Below are positions 11,725-22,155 of a DNA stretch of 64,000 nucleotides, in pieces. Every line of letters begins with the position of its first letter. Position 1 is the first letter of the stretch. The stretch spans positions 620,976 through 684,975 of the forward strand of contig NKYR01000002.1 of NCBI GenBank assembly GCA_003184365.1, in the 5' to 3' direction. The notes beneath the pieces are model-generated. The model searched no databases and had not been told where the DNA came from. It saw only the letters and a program-made list of their open reading frames with translations. The DNA is from Evernia prunastri (lineage: Eukaryota > Ascomycota > Lecanoromycetes > Lecanorales > Parmeliaceae). A program made the translations under genes and the position numbers.

Positions 11725-12936
11725 AGTCGCTTGTTGGGTGCTCGCTACCCGTTTTGAGTATGAGTTCCGATCTGAAAGCCGACTACAGTGAATTGCCTAG
11801 TTCATTAGAGAAGTGACCTGTTGGAAACAAATCAAGAGTGACACACTATTTTCTTACGTTCAAGTATGAAACACAAGCTCATCCGCAGTGAAAACATCAT
11901 TACCTCTCTAAGTAACTGGAAATATGGTGACACAGCTATCGATTTCGCCATGAAGTAAAAGGGAGCAGAAGTCGAGTCTCCATTTGCAGCTTTACCCATC
12001 GAAGTATTGACGCCTGCTGGATATGCGTCACCACAAATGACCACTGATTCGAGGCTTTATCTTTCAAAAAATATTGCAGAAGTAGAGTGAAACCGTCCTC
12101 GCCAAGGGCCAAGATAGACAAAGACTCAGACTTCGTTGTCAAATGAACACACTCTTCAGCGCGACCACCATAGTCGTTCAAGTAGTCGTGCATGGCTGTT
12201 TTTGATGAAAATAAAACGCATGCTACAGAGCCTCACGACCTGCGGGCTAGAAGAAGAAAGTGCTAATCACTAGCTCAATGAAAGTCACTCGATCCTCTGA
12301 GATCGCATTCGATCATCATTTTAGTGATAGAAAGTTTGAATGGGAGAACGGTAGAGGATACTGTCCCCCCCTGTGCGCAACGACTCAGCATTAAGGATGA
12401 GATAACAACTATAGTAGAAAGGATTGAGTCCTGGTGGACTATATATGTATGTAAGTGGAAAGTGTTCTTGTGGAAGATCAGTCGGCTCGGAAATGTCAAA
12501 GCATTGCTGAAGGGGATGAAAATCGAAAATTCTCTCAACAGCAAGCACGAAACAAATGGTTGATGGTGTAATAGATAAGACGAAGATGCCTTTGAAAGCG
12601 TACTATGCCTTGGAAAGCCTTGGTGGAGAGGTTCGATTCGACGGTGGCAGGTAAAATATGTAGAAGAAATGGTTTCTGTAGCTGAGGAGGGATTTAGGTA
12701 TACACAGGAGCTAGTCATTCATCCGCACAAAATTCACTAGCAAGGTGAATGCCTTCAAGCAAATGTTGCCAGTGAATTCCGTTCCCAGTCATCATAAAAG
12801 CCTGTGAATTCACCTTTGCCTTAGTAATTCGGCTCATAATTTAGGAAAAGTCAGACGCTGGTCAATACACTTATGCTACGATCCTTTTCCCTTCATTACC
12901 GTTTTCGTTAACGTTCTTCTTGACAGTGTCGTCAGA
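11725..12936. other. No supported gene; 3' flank of the UNC-45 gene at the right end
   Basis: Open frames at 11832-12193 and 12275-12718 (minus) have no recognisable content. The last 200 bases include an AT-rich stretch that probably holds the 3' UTR of the next gene. Confidence 0.4.
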
Positions 12937-15488
12937 CTATCTCCTCAGGGCTTGTAGCACCTGCTGAACGCACTGCATCACATGATCTTCGTTTTTGTAA
13001 CCCATCGTAAGGTCGTTCAGCGTCTCGATACCGTCAAGTCCTTTCACTTTATCTTTGGCCACCTTTCCGGTATCTGAGTCCTGGCAGACAGCGTTCATCA
13101 CGCAAACACATGCTCCGTGAACAATACCTCTATCACCACTTTCGTCCTGAAGGAGGTCAAGTATGATCTCCATGCCCCTGTCTCTCGCCAGAATGGCTTT
13201 GACCGCTCCCTCGAACTCTGTGACTACAGCCAATGCCCCAGCTGCAGCGGATCGAGTGGCTACATCTTCGACATCAGCCATCGCAAGCAAGATGTGGATA
13301 CGTCTAGCGGCCATTGGAGACTCATCCGCGAAGAGCTCAACGCCTAGGGGGCAGTTGACAAGGTTGCATACAAGTTGCGTGGCCGCGCGCCGTACCAGAG
13401 CATTGTTACTGAGTAAAAGGTTTTCAATGACAGGATAAGCTTGGCGAATGATAGTTTCAGCAGCGCCACTTGAAGAGACCGAGGCTAGGTTTGTGAGAGC
13501 TAGTAACGCTTCAAATGTAGGCAAGAGGTCTCGTGTGCCTTCAGTCATTGAAACGGAGTCCTCGCCTAGGAGTGAAAGAATTGGTCGGATGACAGAAGTA
13601 AGTGGCATGGAGCCTGATGAAGGAAATACGAGAGTTGGATCGATCGATATCAGAATGCGAGCTAAAGCATGAGCTGCGGTATGGCGGGCTTCTATGTCCG
13701 AGTCGGAGGATCCTATGGTGAGAGTGTAGCCCTGTAGCAGTAACCTTACTCCGCCTTGTTGAGCGATAGTCCCTCGCAAAGAGGATGTCCGTGAAAGTGA
13801 CAGTAAAATTTTGATAACCGTGTGCATTGAGCTGGGAGACAAGTTTTTGCTCATGCCAACAAGGACGGCGATAGCCCCAGCGTTCACGATAGCCTTGCAG
13901 CGCTCTGTGACTGCAGTGTCTTCATCAAGAGAATCAGCTTGAGGGGCATTTTTAGTAGCATTAGCGTATGCTTTTAGCTGAGCTATCCTCTTTTGCTCTT
14001 CCGAAATATTTGGTAGGTAGCGAGTAAGGTTGTCGATGAGCGCCAGACCGCCGAAGCTTGTTGGGGATCCGGGCGGACTATGTCTTAGGTGCTTCAGGAG
14101 TTTCCTGAGGAATTCTTGATCTTTTGCAAGCTCCTCTTTGACCTTAGGTCGAACGGACGCGTACGCCAGGCCCTCAATAGAGCTCTGGTTAGAATCTAAT
14201 GGATCTTCAACCATCATGCTCTTCAGTCTAGGTACAAGGTCCTCCTCGGCATTCTTCTCTTCGCCTGCCATCTCGTTCTTTGAACTGGTCGCCTGGCTAG
14301 ACGGTCCTTGGATCTTAGCTAGGATCACTGCTGCAAGACCAGGCCTTTCATTTGTTCCTGTAGCTAGAATTTGCTGCAGCCAAGATGTGCAGTGGTTCTT
14401 GATGGCTTCACGGCATGCACTATCAATGCAAGCCGCGCTCAACATCTCCAAAGCCGCAAGTTCCACCTTCTCCGATTTTGCCTTCTTCTCCAACAATGGT
14501 ACCAGTGCCTGGACGAAACCCTCAATGAGAAACAATGTCGAGGCCATTGATGGTGCCACAGGGAATACACCAGCTGCAGCAGAGAATGCCAGAACAAGAT
14601 CTTCATTTCTTTGTCGCGTGACTCTGGAAGTGACGAATTGTGTTAAGGTCTTCTGGCCATTGTCTCCGGAAGCTTCCAGATATTTCGCAGTCACTAGGGT
14701 TGCTTGACTGCGTACTTGGACCGGATTGCGATTGTCCAAGGAAGAAAGGATCACATCAAACGATTCTTCGTCGATCAGTGTATGGAGACGCTTCGTGTCT
14801 GCTGCCAGGAGCCTAGCAATCCCTTTCAAAGCTCTGCCGTTGATTTCGTCTCCCACCTGGATCAGCTTTGCGAGGTACAGCTGGAAGACATCTTTTTCGC
14901 ATTCCTCCCGCGCTGAGTCGATTGACCAAGCTGCCGCATCCAACAGCACATCGCTCATGCCATTGGATGCTCCATCTCCGAGCCTGAATATCTTCTCGAA
15001 CGTAAGTGTAGTCGTGTTGTCGTGTAGCTTCTTTGCCAGAGCAGCTTTTGCAGCCGGGGCTTCCCTCAGAAGGCCTGTTACAATTCCATCTTGTACATAT
15101 CCGTCTTCGAAAACCTGAGACCTTGTAACGAGTTCCAAACATATTTGAGCCACATCTCCAGGTACCTCTGCTGATCTGTTGAGATAGCTGAGAGCTTCCT
15201 TGCCCGCACTTTCGTCACGCTCCGCGACAAACTTGCTGCAGAACTTCTCTAGCTGATGTTGTAGGTCGTCTGATTGTATTTTGTCGAAAGCGATCTTGAC
15301 ATGGGGATTATTTGGGGCGAGAGAAGCTGCTTCTCGTAGAGCTCGAGCGCCATCCTGCCGTGGCCCCGTCAGCGAACGTAGCACGCGTCATAGGGGCAGT
15401 AACGGACCTCTTCTCTTCCAGCGGCTACAAGCTCGAGGGCTTGTGAAGCTAAGGTAGTAGCTCTTGCTTCTTCTTCGTCTTCAGCCAT
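12937..15488 (-). CDS. she4: UNC-45/CRO1/She4 myosin chaperone
   Basis: Predicted 832-residue UNC-45/She4-family protein. The family binds myosin motor domains, assists their folding and supports actin-based transport, cytokinesis and endocytosis. Exon 1 is 15408-15488 (starts MAEDEEEA), an intron of 53 bp lies at 15355-15407 with a CTGAC branch site, and exon 2 is 12937-15354. Exon 1 contributes 27 residues and joins at GREE/DGARALREA, giving a short N-terminal helical segment. The rest is a long run of ARM/HEAT-like helices, with the UNC-45 central region first and armadillo repeats toward the end (VRRAATQLVCNLV, ATRSAAAGALAVV). It ends MQCVQQVLQALRR. There is no full TPR domain at the N-terminus, as in fungal She4 relative to animal UNC-45. 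It stands alone between the transposon island and the methyltransferase gene. Confidence 0.85.
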
Positions 15489-16211
15489 TCTGACCGAGAG
15501 TGGATTCGGTGAAATGGAGGAGGAGGAGGTCGGTTGGTCTTGGCATCTCGGAGTAACATCAAGTTGAATGCCGACTTTGCGACTTTAATGCTAACGTCTT
15601 CCCGTTCATGCCTTCTATCCTGGAACCCTGGAAGGCTGATTGAATGAACTTGGGAAGCACTCACGAGAGATGAACCTACATATTTGCATGTTCAAGAAAA
15701 TATGTAATGTTGCTAAAGTCAAGAAGGAGGAGATTTAGAGATGTCTGTCTCAGTGGTGGACGGCAAGCATGGCAGCGAAAAGAGATCAGGGGTATTAAAA
15801 ATCAAGCGTTAAGGCTACCTTAGGTAAGGTACCTTAATCTTACAAGTACTCTAAGCCTTACGAGTTGCGCTACCTACACTAAGGTACCTACTGAACCTAC
15901 AAAGTTGGTGCACATAAAGCCAAACACCAATGAAACCCCTATATATTAAGCCTATCAAGACACGAATCTCCTAATCATGGTGTCTCTAACACGAGACGCG
16001 TCCCTCTATACGATAAAGCAGACCTACAGGTCTGCTATGCGAGATAATCATGCAGAACGAAGTAATCATGTAATGCGAAAACGCTGTATGCTATGCGACC
16101 GGCTAACCCTCAGTCTCACTGTGGCGAAAGTAACAGGTACATATACGATTTCTGCATCTGAATCTGGTCGATGCAACCGTGTGCCGAGTGTAAACGGTGG
16201 GGCTAAAAGAA
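15489..16211. other. Intergenic with repeated TACCTTA/GGTACCTT motifs
   Basis: At about 15805-15895 the motif family TACCTTA, GGTACCTTA and TAGGTAAGG occurs several times in both orientations, giving short palindromes such as AAGGTACCTT. The same motif recurs at 21.1 and 36.2 kb. Otherwise the interval has no gene. Confidence 0.55.
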
Positions 16212-17090
16212 TCACTCACGCCCGACTTCTTCTTTCGCTTTCCTTCCTACGCAGACCACTTTTGGCATAGACAATGTAGCCCCGCTCATAATCTCAACGT
16301 CCACGTCTTTAATGAGCCTGAAGATCTTTGCCGCCTCCTCTTCGTGGTTCATTCGTGCAAGACTCGACGCAAACTCCTCCATCGTCAACAAACGCTGCTC
16401 GCCGTTTGCCCTCGCCATTTCCGGGCTGTCCTGGAAGTGGTAGATCATGGTATCTCGCATGCCCTCCTCGCCGAAATACTCGGGCAATCGTAACGTCCAG
16501 TCGTTCCTGCCTCGCGAATACACCATCTCTCGCAATTCATGCAGAGCTGGGGTGTGTAGGGAGCTGTTGCTCGTTTTGACACATGTGCCAGGGTAGTTGA
16601 GTTCGTCCCATTGGAGGTAGCCGCCGGGTTTGAGCATTCGAAGAAGATTACGAATGATATTTCTTGGATCACTTCCCTGTACGACAAGCACAAGTAATCG
16701 GACGTGAACGACATCGTAGACGCCGATCATTTGCTCTGGCACATCATCGAAGATGTTCCACATTTTCACTGTGGTATTTGAAGGCAGCCATTGTTTGGGT
16801 GGCGCCTGGGAGGTATCGATATCGAAGCCATCTAAGCGCGCTGTCGGATACCTACGAGCCACATCTGTAAGCCAAATCGCTGTTCCTGTGGCGACATCGG
16901 CAATGCGGGCCTCTACCGGAACAGATATTGAAGGATGGAGGCAGAAATGCAGCGATTCCTTCCAGAGATAGTGTTGAAAGTTCAGGCGCAAGGCAGCGGC
17001 ATAGCTTCTGCCCAGCATATAATCATGGCCATCCGCGAGATTGAAGTCGAGACCCTCTTGGCTCAACGCCATTATCAAGGAATCATACAC
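16212..17090 (-). CDS. Class I SAM-dependent methyltransferase (secondary-metabolism type)
   Basis: Single-exon 292-residue protein. It has the Rossmann methyltransferase layout: motif I RIADVATGTAIW (residues about 61-72, the usual D-x-G-x-G region, here with Ala replacing the first Gly), an acidic strand end LDGFDID, a YDVVHVRLLVLVV strand with an Asp/His pair, and LKPGGYLQWDE (post-II). The N-terminal Y-M-L-G-R-S-Y...LNFQHYLWK segment is typical of fungal UmtA/LaeA-like and cluster-associated methyltransferases acting on small molecules. The substrate cannot be read from sequence. The next genes are an alpha/beta hydrolase and a dehydrogenase-isochorismatase fusion, so a joint metabolic role is possible but unproven. 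The first Met at 17090 gives a normal N-terminus for the family. Confidence 0.8.
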   Translation of the reverse strand: MYDSLIMALSQEGLDFNLADGHDYMLGRSYAAALRLNFQHYLWKESLHFCLHPSISVPVEARIADVATGTAIWLTDVARRYPTARLDGFDIDTSQAPPKQWLPSNTTVKMWNIFDDVPEQMIGVYDVVHVRLLVLVVQGSDPRNIIRNLLRMLKPGGYLQWDELNYPGTCVKTSNSSLHTPALHELREMVYSRGRNDWTLRLPEYFGEEGMRDTMIYHFQDSPEMARANGEQRLLTMEEFASSLARMNHEEEAAKIFRLIKDVDVEIMSGATLSMPKVVCVGRKAKEEVGRE

Positions 17091-17566
17091 TGCTACGGAG
17101 TTCTAGTAGGTTCTGCACTCTCCAGACGACTTCGCATGAGAGGCGGGCAGCAGAGGATGCCGGAAATTTTATTGCTAGCCTCGCTGATGCAGTCCATCGC
17201 ACTAAACATGCACCAGTGCATCATGCGGAACGCATTCAACCAAACTAATAGTTGCCCCACCACTCCTCGCCATACCCATAAGTAGCGAGATGTGGGTACT
17301 TTAGGGCCTTCTTGCACTAGTCATTGAGTTACAGTAGCGGTATTGAAATGGGTGAGCTTCCTTTTTAGTCCTAACCCATATTTTGTAAACTTGTGCCTCA
17401 ATCAAAGTCATTACCGTGTATGAACCTAGAGTACCAATGCACTGCTCTCTTACTGTCTCACTTGTCCGCATGTTTCAACGCGGTACTAGGAGCAGCTTCC
17501 ACACTGAGGTTTCAGTATACACAACTCTTATCTGCATTACTTTGAATCGTTAGATACCTTCAAGCT
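17091..17566. promoter_or_regulatory. Shared upstream region of the methyltransferase and hydrolase genes
   Basis: A 476-bp interval between two divergent start codons, so it probably contains both promoters. No specific binding site or clear TATA box was identified. Confidence 0.4.
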
Positions 17567-18461
17567 ATGGCTGTAACAAAGCCGACCATCCTTTTCATCC
17601 CCGGAGCCTGGTGCAGCCCCTCGACCTATGATGCTTTCCTCTCCCGTCTCCGACATCTGTCTTTCCCCACCGCCTACGCTTCCTATCCATCCCTCAACCC
17701 GTCTCACCCTGCAACAGCGGATGCAGCCACCGACACCGAAACCGTACTCAAAAGATCTCTCCTCCCCCTGATTGATGACGAAGGGAAAGACGTGGTCATC
17801 GTCATGCATTCCTACGGTGGCGTGCCAGGAAGCTCTGCGGCCAGGGGTTTAAGCAAAGCGCAGCGAAGAGGGGAGGGAAAACCTGGAGGGGTTGTGGGCT
17901 TGATCCACGTTTCTGGGTTTGTGCTGCCTGGCGGTGCGAGCGTTGCGGATGGACAAGGAGGCACGTTACCTGGATGGGTGAAAGAAAACGAGGTCTGTTC
18001 CCCACGTCTTTCTTGTAGCTCAGCGCCACAACCCCTTTTACCCCTCTCTGCACAGCACCTGTTGCGTTGTCACGTTAACTCTCACACGCATCTTACAGCC
18101 CTCCTCCGGTCTCACAATGCCGGACGATCCTGTCGCCATCCTCTCGGCCGACATTGACCCCATTGCCGCCAGGAAAAACGCAGCGCATCTGGTCCCGCAT
18201 GCATTACTAGCCTTCAAATCTCCAGCCTCTGCGCCGGCGTGGGCTGAACCGGGCTTCGAGGGTAGACTGGCCTATCTAGTATGTACTGAAGACAAGGCAA
18301 TACCGAAATTCGGCCAGGAGGCCATGATGCAGGGGACGGGAAAGGATTGGTCGGTAAGGGAGATGGTGGGGAGCCATAATTCTCCGTTCTTGAAGAAGGT
18401 AGAGGAGGCAGCTGGAGCTGTGGATGCTTTCGTAGCTGGATTTTTGAAATTGGACGCCTGA
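17567..18461 (+). CDS. Alpha/beta hydrolase, two exons
   Basis: Predicted 262 residues. Exon 1 is 17567-17992 and exon 2 is 18099-18461; the 106-bp intron (GTCTGT...TACAG) is in phase 0 and joins KENE to PSSGLTMPDD. The N-terminus TILFIPGAWCSP is the first beta strand with the HGxW/PGAW oxyanion region. The nucleophile elbow is V-M-H-S-Y-G-G (Ser at about residue 84), like GHSYGG but with Met for the first Gly. A late GSHNSPFL supplies the likely catalytic His, and LVCTEDKAIP probably the acid strand. This is the AB-hydrolase-1-like family common in fungi, with esterase or lactonase-type chemistry; the substrate is unknown. It lacks a signal peptide, so it is probably cytosolic. It is divergent from the methyltransferase and convergent with the fusion gene. 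Confidence 0.8.
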
Positions 18462-18748
18462 GGGGGCTGAGAAGAGTCTCCGAAATTTTGATACGAGGAC
18501 AGCATTTGAAGCTACGTGCTCTAACGGACTTTCGATTCTATCTCAATGAATCTACGAACTGGATGCTCATTCCATTGACCCCCGAATGATAAAATAACCG
18601 CTTGTTGGATGCGACCACTTCTCCCCTATCCATAATTAGCCAGATTCCGAGACATCAATCACGCTTGTCTGTATTCTCCACAAACAAGCTTCACGTCGGG
18701 TGTACACGAACCACGCTTTTGGTGCTCCATCTTCATTGCCTGAATATG

Positions 18749-20590
18749 CTAAAACTTGGCTTTCAGACTCTCCGATTTACCCGTATCCGGCTCATCCACA
18801 CCAGTACAAGTCTCTAGCTCCTCTAGAGAAAGCATCTTAGCGCCGTACACCTCGCCCGCATACCTCTGCCAATCGTCCAAGCGCGAATGTAGGTTGCCCA
18901 CACAGCCCTCCACCACGCTGATCCAAAACCCTTTCTGGAAGCCCGACCGAGCTGCAGAGTCCAGGCACACATCCCCGTACAACCCGACCAGGATCAGATG
19001 CTCTATCCTGTTCCCGGTCAGATAGGCTTCAAAGCCAGGGACCATGAAGGGATCGAAAAGGGAGTATTTGTCGAACACACGCTCGTTGTTTTGGGGCTTG
19101 ATGGACTCCACAAAGTCGGCACCTTCGGTACCGGATATGCATCTATCAGCGCGGTTGGAACTAAAGTTGCGGTGGGCCCACGGCGCAGGTTGACACGAGG
19201 GGTCACCGAAGAATCGGATGTGGATGATTTCTATGTCCTTGATTGAGGGGTATCTCGGAGTAGTCCTCGAAGACAGGGATGCGGGTACATGGCTCGGTGC
19301 GTTCCGAATGTGGGATAGCAGCCGAGAGATGTTATTTGTGATGGTCGAGAGGGGGGGCGAGGAAGCGTTAATGGAGGCTGCAAAATCTTTCTGAAAGTCG
19401 ATGATTAGGAGGCCTGTTTGCAAGCCAAGGGTGGGGCAATCGTGTCGTGATGTTCGGGCCTCGGTCATCGTGGGCGTGATTGAGAGTCCTTGGCCACGGG
19501 AGAGGGTGGCTGGTTGACTATATAGGATTGTGAGGTGATCAAGAACGGCTGAAACGTAGGCAGTGGTGGTGGTAGTGCCACCTTGGTCTGGTGTGCAGAT
19601 TCTCTGACGGGTCATTGTCTCGATGGCATTACTCATGTCGGATTCTGCGCCTTTGCAAAGGCCATGACGTTCGAGGATTGTAGCAGCGGCTTTCAGGGTC
19701 GCAGATGGATTCACAATTCCTTTGCCTGTGAGGTCGTCCGCGGAACCATGAACAGTTTGGTACTCCACCAGCTCGCTAGCTGCAGGGGACAGGTAGACGT
19801 TCTCGGAGTAGCTTGTCTCTTGAACGCCCTGTCCGAAGATGTCTAGGAAAAGTACTTCCATGATGTCTGCGTATTCATTGCCGGCGATGATCAACTGACG
19901 CCCATTGAACCCAAATGTGAGAATGTTCCTGTTCATTGTGTCCGGTTGGATAAAGCGGACGTGCAGATTATGCTCCTGTGACCACTCTTGAGCCCAGACG
20001 TCGAAAATGCCATCAAAAAGATGGTGTTTGTAAACCAGTGTCAAAGATTCGATTCCGGCATTTTCGCCCCAGCATTTATGGGCTCGTGACAGAGAATAGG
20101 CAACAATGCGATTAAATATGGCCTTGTCAAAATGACTGGTACGAGAAACCGCCAATGCGTCCTGGGAGTAAGTGTTCAACCCAGTGTAAAAGCCTTGAGC
20201 TTGATCGCGCATAAGAAGCATTTCTGCCGAATGGTTATGAAAACGTTCAACCTTGACAGCAAGCAAATTTTGTCTGACCAAGTATAGGGATTGTGCGGTG
20301 AAAGCGGTTCGAAAGATGATGTTAGTACCTTGAGCAGCCTGTTTCTTACAGAAGTCCTCGTAATGCATTGCGTCCAGTGTCGTCTCATCTCGAATATGTT
20401 GAAGGTCATTTCCAGACGAGAAAAGTGACTGATAGGAATGATAGATTCGCGACGATTGGTGGACTTGTACCTTGATGCCGAAATGATGGGCAAGCTGATT
20501 GAGCACTTTGACAAACACATCGGCCAATTCTGGACCTGTACCGCGGCCAACAGCAACTCCTACCTCCAGAGTGTTGGTCTTTGGTAGCAT
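18749..20590 (-). CDS. Isocitrate/isopropylmalate dehydrogenase-like and isochorismatase-like fusion
   Basis: One uninterrupted frame encodes two enzyme domains. Residues about 1-365 look like a beta-decarboxylating dehydrogenase (IDH/IMDH/tartrate dehydrogenase superfamily): EVGVAVGRGTGPEL at the N-terminus, an NEYADIMEVLFLD segment in the place of the metal-binding NxxGDILSD, and YQTVHGSADDLTGKGIVNP like EPVHGSAPDIAGKGIANP. After a Thr-rich linker, residues about 420-613 look like an isochorismatase-type cysteine hydrolase: LLIIDFQKDF (catalytic Asp), VFDKYSLFDPF (Lys) and LVGLYGDVCLDSAARSGF (nucleophile Cys). I start it at 20590 (MLPKTNT..., 613 residues). An upstream in-frame Met at 20779 would add 63 residues that look non-domain. 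Several dehydrogenase residues deviate from consensus, so activity is uncertain. No substrate can be assigned. Confidence 0.75.
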   Translation of the reverse strand: MLPKTNTLEVGVAVGRGTGPELADVFVKVLNQLAHHFGIKVQVHQSSRIYHSYQSLFSSGNDLQHIRDETTLDAMHYEDFCKKQAAQGTNIIFRTAFTAQSLYLVRQNLLAVKVERFHNHSAEMLLMRDQAQGFYTGLNTYSQDALAVSRTSHFDKAIFNRIVAYSLSRAHKCWGENAGIESLTLVYKHHLFDGIFDVWAQEWSQEHNLHVRFIQPDTMNRNILTFGFNGRQLIIAGNEYADIMEVLFLDIFGQGVQETSYSENVYLSPAASELVEYQTVHGSADDLTGKGIVNPSATLKAAATILERHGLCKGAESDMSNAIETMTRQRICTPDQGGTTTTTAYVSAVLDHLTILYSQPATLSRGQGLSITPTMTEARTSRHDCPTLGLQTGLLIIDFQKDFAASINASSPPLSTITNNISRLLSHIRNAPSHVPASLSSRTTPRYPSIKDIEIIHIRFFGDPSCQPAPWAHRNFSSNRADRCISGTEGADFVESIKPQNNERVFDKYSLFDPFMVPGFEAYLTGNRIEHLILVGLYGDVCLDSAARSGFQKGFWISVVEGCVGNLHSRLDDWQRYAGEVYGAKMLSLEELETCTGVDEPDTGKSESLKAKF

Positions 20591-22155
20591 TGTTGTTTGC
20601 ACTTTCCAAGATTGATGTGTGGGGATTGATTGATGGGTTACACAATGATACGTAGGCTTATGTACTCGGTGAAGCTCATGCCAGCTTGCCACTATAACAC
20701 AATGCTGCTGCATTTCTGACAGTAACAAGACTTTTACTTTTGATGCTTGAACAAAATTCAAAGGACGAGCTTGATCCAATGTGGGAGGCAGTGCACAGCC
20801 TTTTATGCCTTCTTTTTTCCTGTTGCCAAGGCAAACGAGGGACAGGAACCAACCGCCATTTCGTACTTAACGCTCATAGCAATTGGCTGAAAACCAGGAA
20901 AAGATGCGACTGGTCACAACCATAGGTACTCTCATACCATATAACTATACGCGTTTCAACTAACGTACTTCATGCTTCATCAGGCCGAAAGGTGCGTTGA
21001 GCGTTCCAAGTCACTTCTATGGAGTCGAACTCGGCATCACCAATGAAAGCAGTTTCCGGCCCTCCAAGTCGACGGAAATAAGTACCTACCTACCTTAATC
21101 TCCCCATTGATTTCAGAAAGCGCCGCCCTCAGCACATTATTTCTGCGCATGAGTGCGTCCGACATATTCAGTCTTTGTAGGCAGTCCCTGTGTGCATCAC
21201 CAATGAAAGTGATTTCCCCGAGATCGACGAATATTTAGAGATATCTAGATGCTCCCGAACTGTTTTATAATGCATCATACCCAGCTCATGATTCGTGCGC
21301 ATAAGGTTACATGAATCTCGGAATTTTCAGAAATTTTTCATGCAGGCTGCTGCACCCAGGTATTTGGAATCCGGTACGGGAAGTGAGCAGGCAAAAGACC
21401 GGTTAGAGATGCCTAGTCATGCCAGTAGTAGAGTAGTTGACGTCTCGATAGTCTTACCCTGCATTTTCTCGCACTTAGGTAGAAGAGAGCTGTAGAGAGA
21501 GAGCTTCTTGATTTTGCTGATCTGGTGAGGACCTGAATGAGTATCCTGGCGTTATCATGAGCCGGACGTCAGGTAATTGGGGGCCGAGAGAATACTGTGA
21601 CTGGATATAGCACCTACCTACCAGTACCCTCGGCGGAGCGGATGCAGATGCAACTGAATAAAATGAGCAAGGCTGCCTTCATTGCCTCGATTGCGCGTCC
21701 AAAATTGGCCTACTGCATTACCCTATCACTTCCTCTTCCTGCGCCCTGACGATCACTGGCCAATAATGGATCCAGACCTAGACGCCCTGTGGGAACGCGG
21801 ATATTGGTTATTGGAGGACTGGTAAAATTGTCCAGTGGATGCCGTCGAAGACTAGGAATTATAGCCGAGACATGGCATTCCCATACGCTAAGGTAAGTAT
21901 ATCGTGCTTTACAGCGCTCTACCCGCAAGAAAAGGAAAATACACTATCCATTGTTGCTGGCACGTGCGATGTGCAGAGCTTCAGATGCATAAGCAAAGAT
22001 GGCTTGCTCACGTGAGCTGAATGTAGTCTCGTAGAGCTGAGGGTGTTTTCCTACCCCTTTAAAGGGGGACCCTCCATCTTGTGGCTTGATGTTAGTAGCT
22101 TGTTCATGTCTTGCTACACTCAGCCTCTTCATACTCATCCTCATATCCTGCAATC
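20591..22155. other. Intergenic with direct repeats and TACCT motifs
   Basis: Two diverged copies of a block starting GCATCACCAATGAAAG lie at 21034 and 21194. CCTACCTACCTTA occurs near 21085 and CACCTACCTACC near 21610. No coding frame of interest. The right end is the promoter side of the rhodopsin-domain gene. Confidence 0.5.
21034..21235 (+). repeat. Pair of diverged direct repeats, about 45 bp, 160 bp apart
   Basis: Both copies run GCATCACCAATGAAAG, then TTTCC, then a GTCGACG/ATCGACG core. Copy 1 is 21034-21079 and copy 2 is 21194-21235. Confidence 0.65.

Noticed and set aside
12625..12650. GAGGTTCGATTCG resembling a tRNA B box
   Set aside because: No A box at proper distance and no cloverleaf can be drawn.
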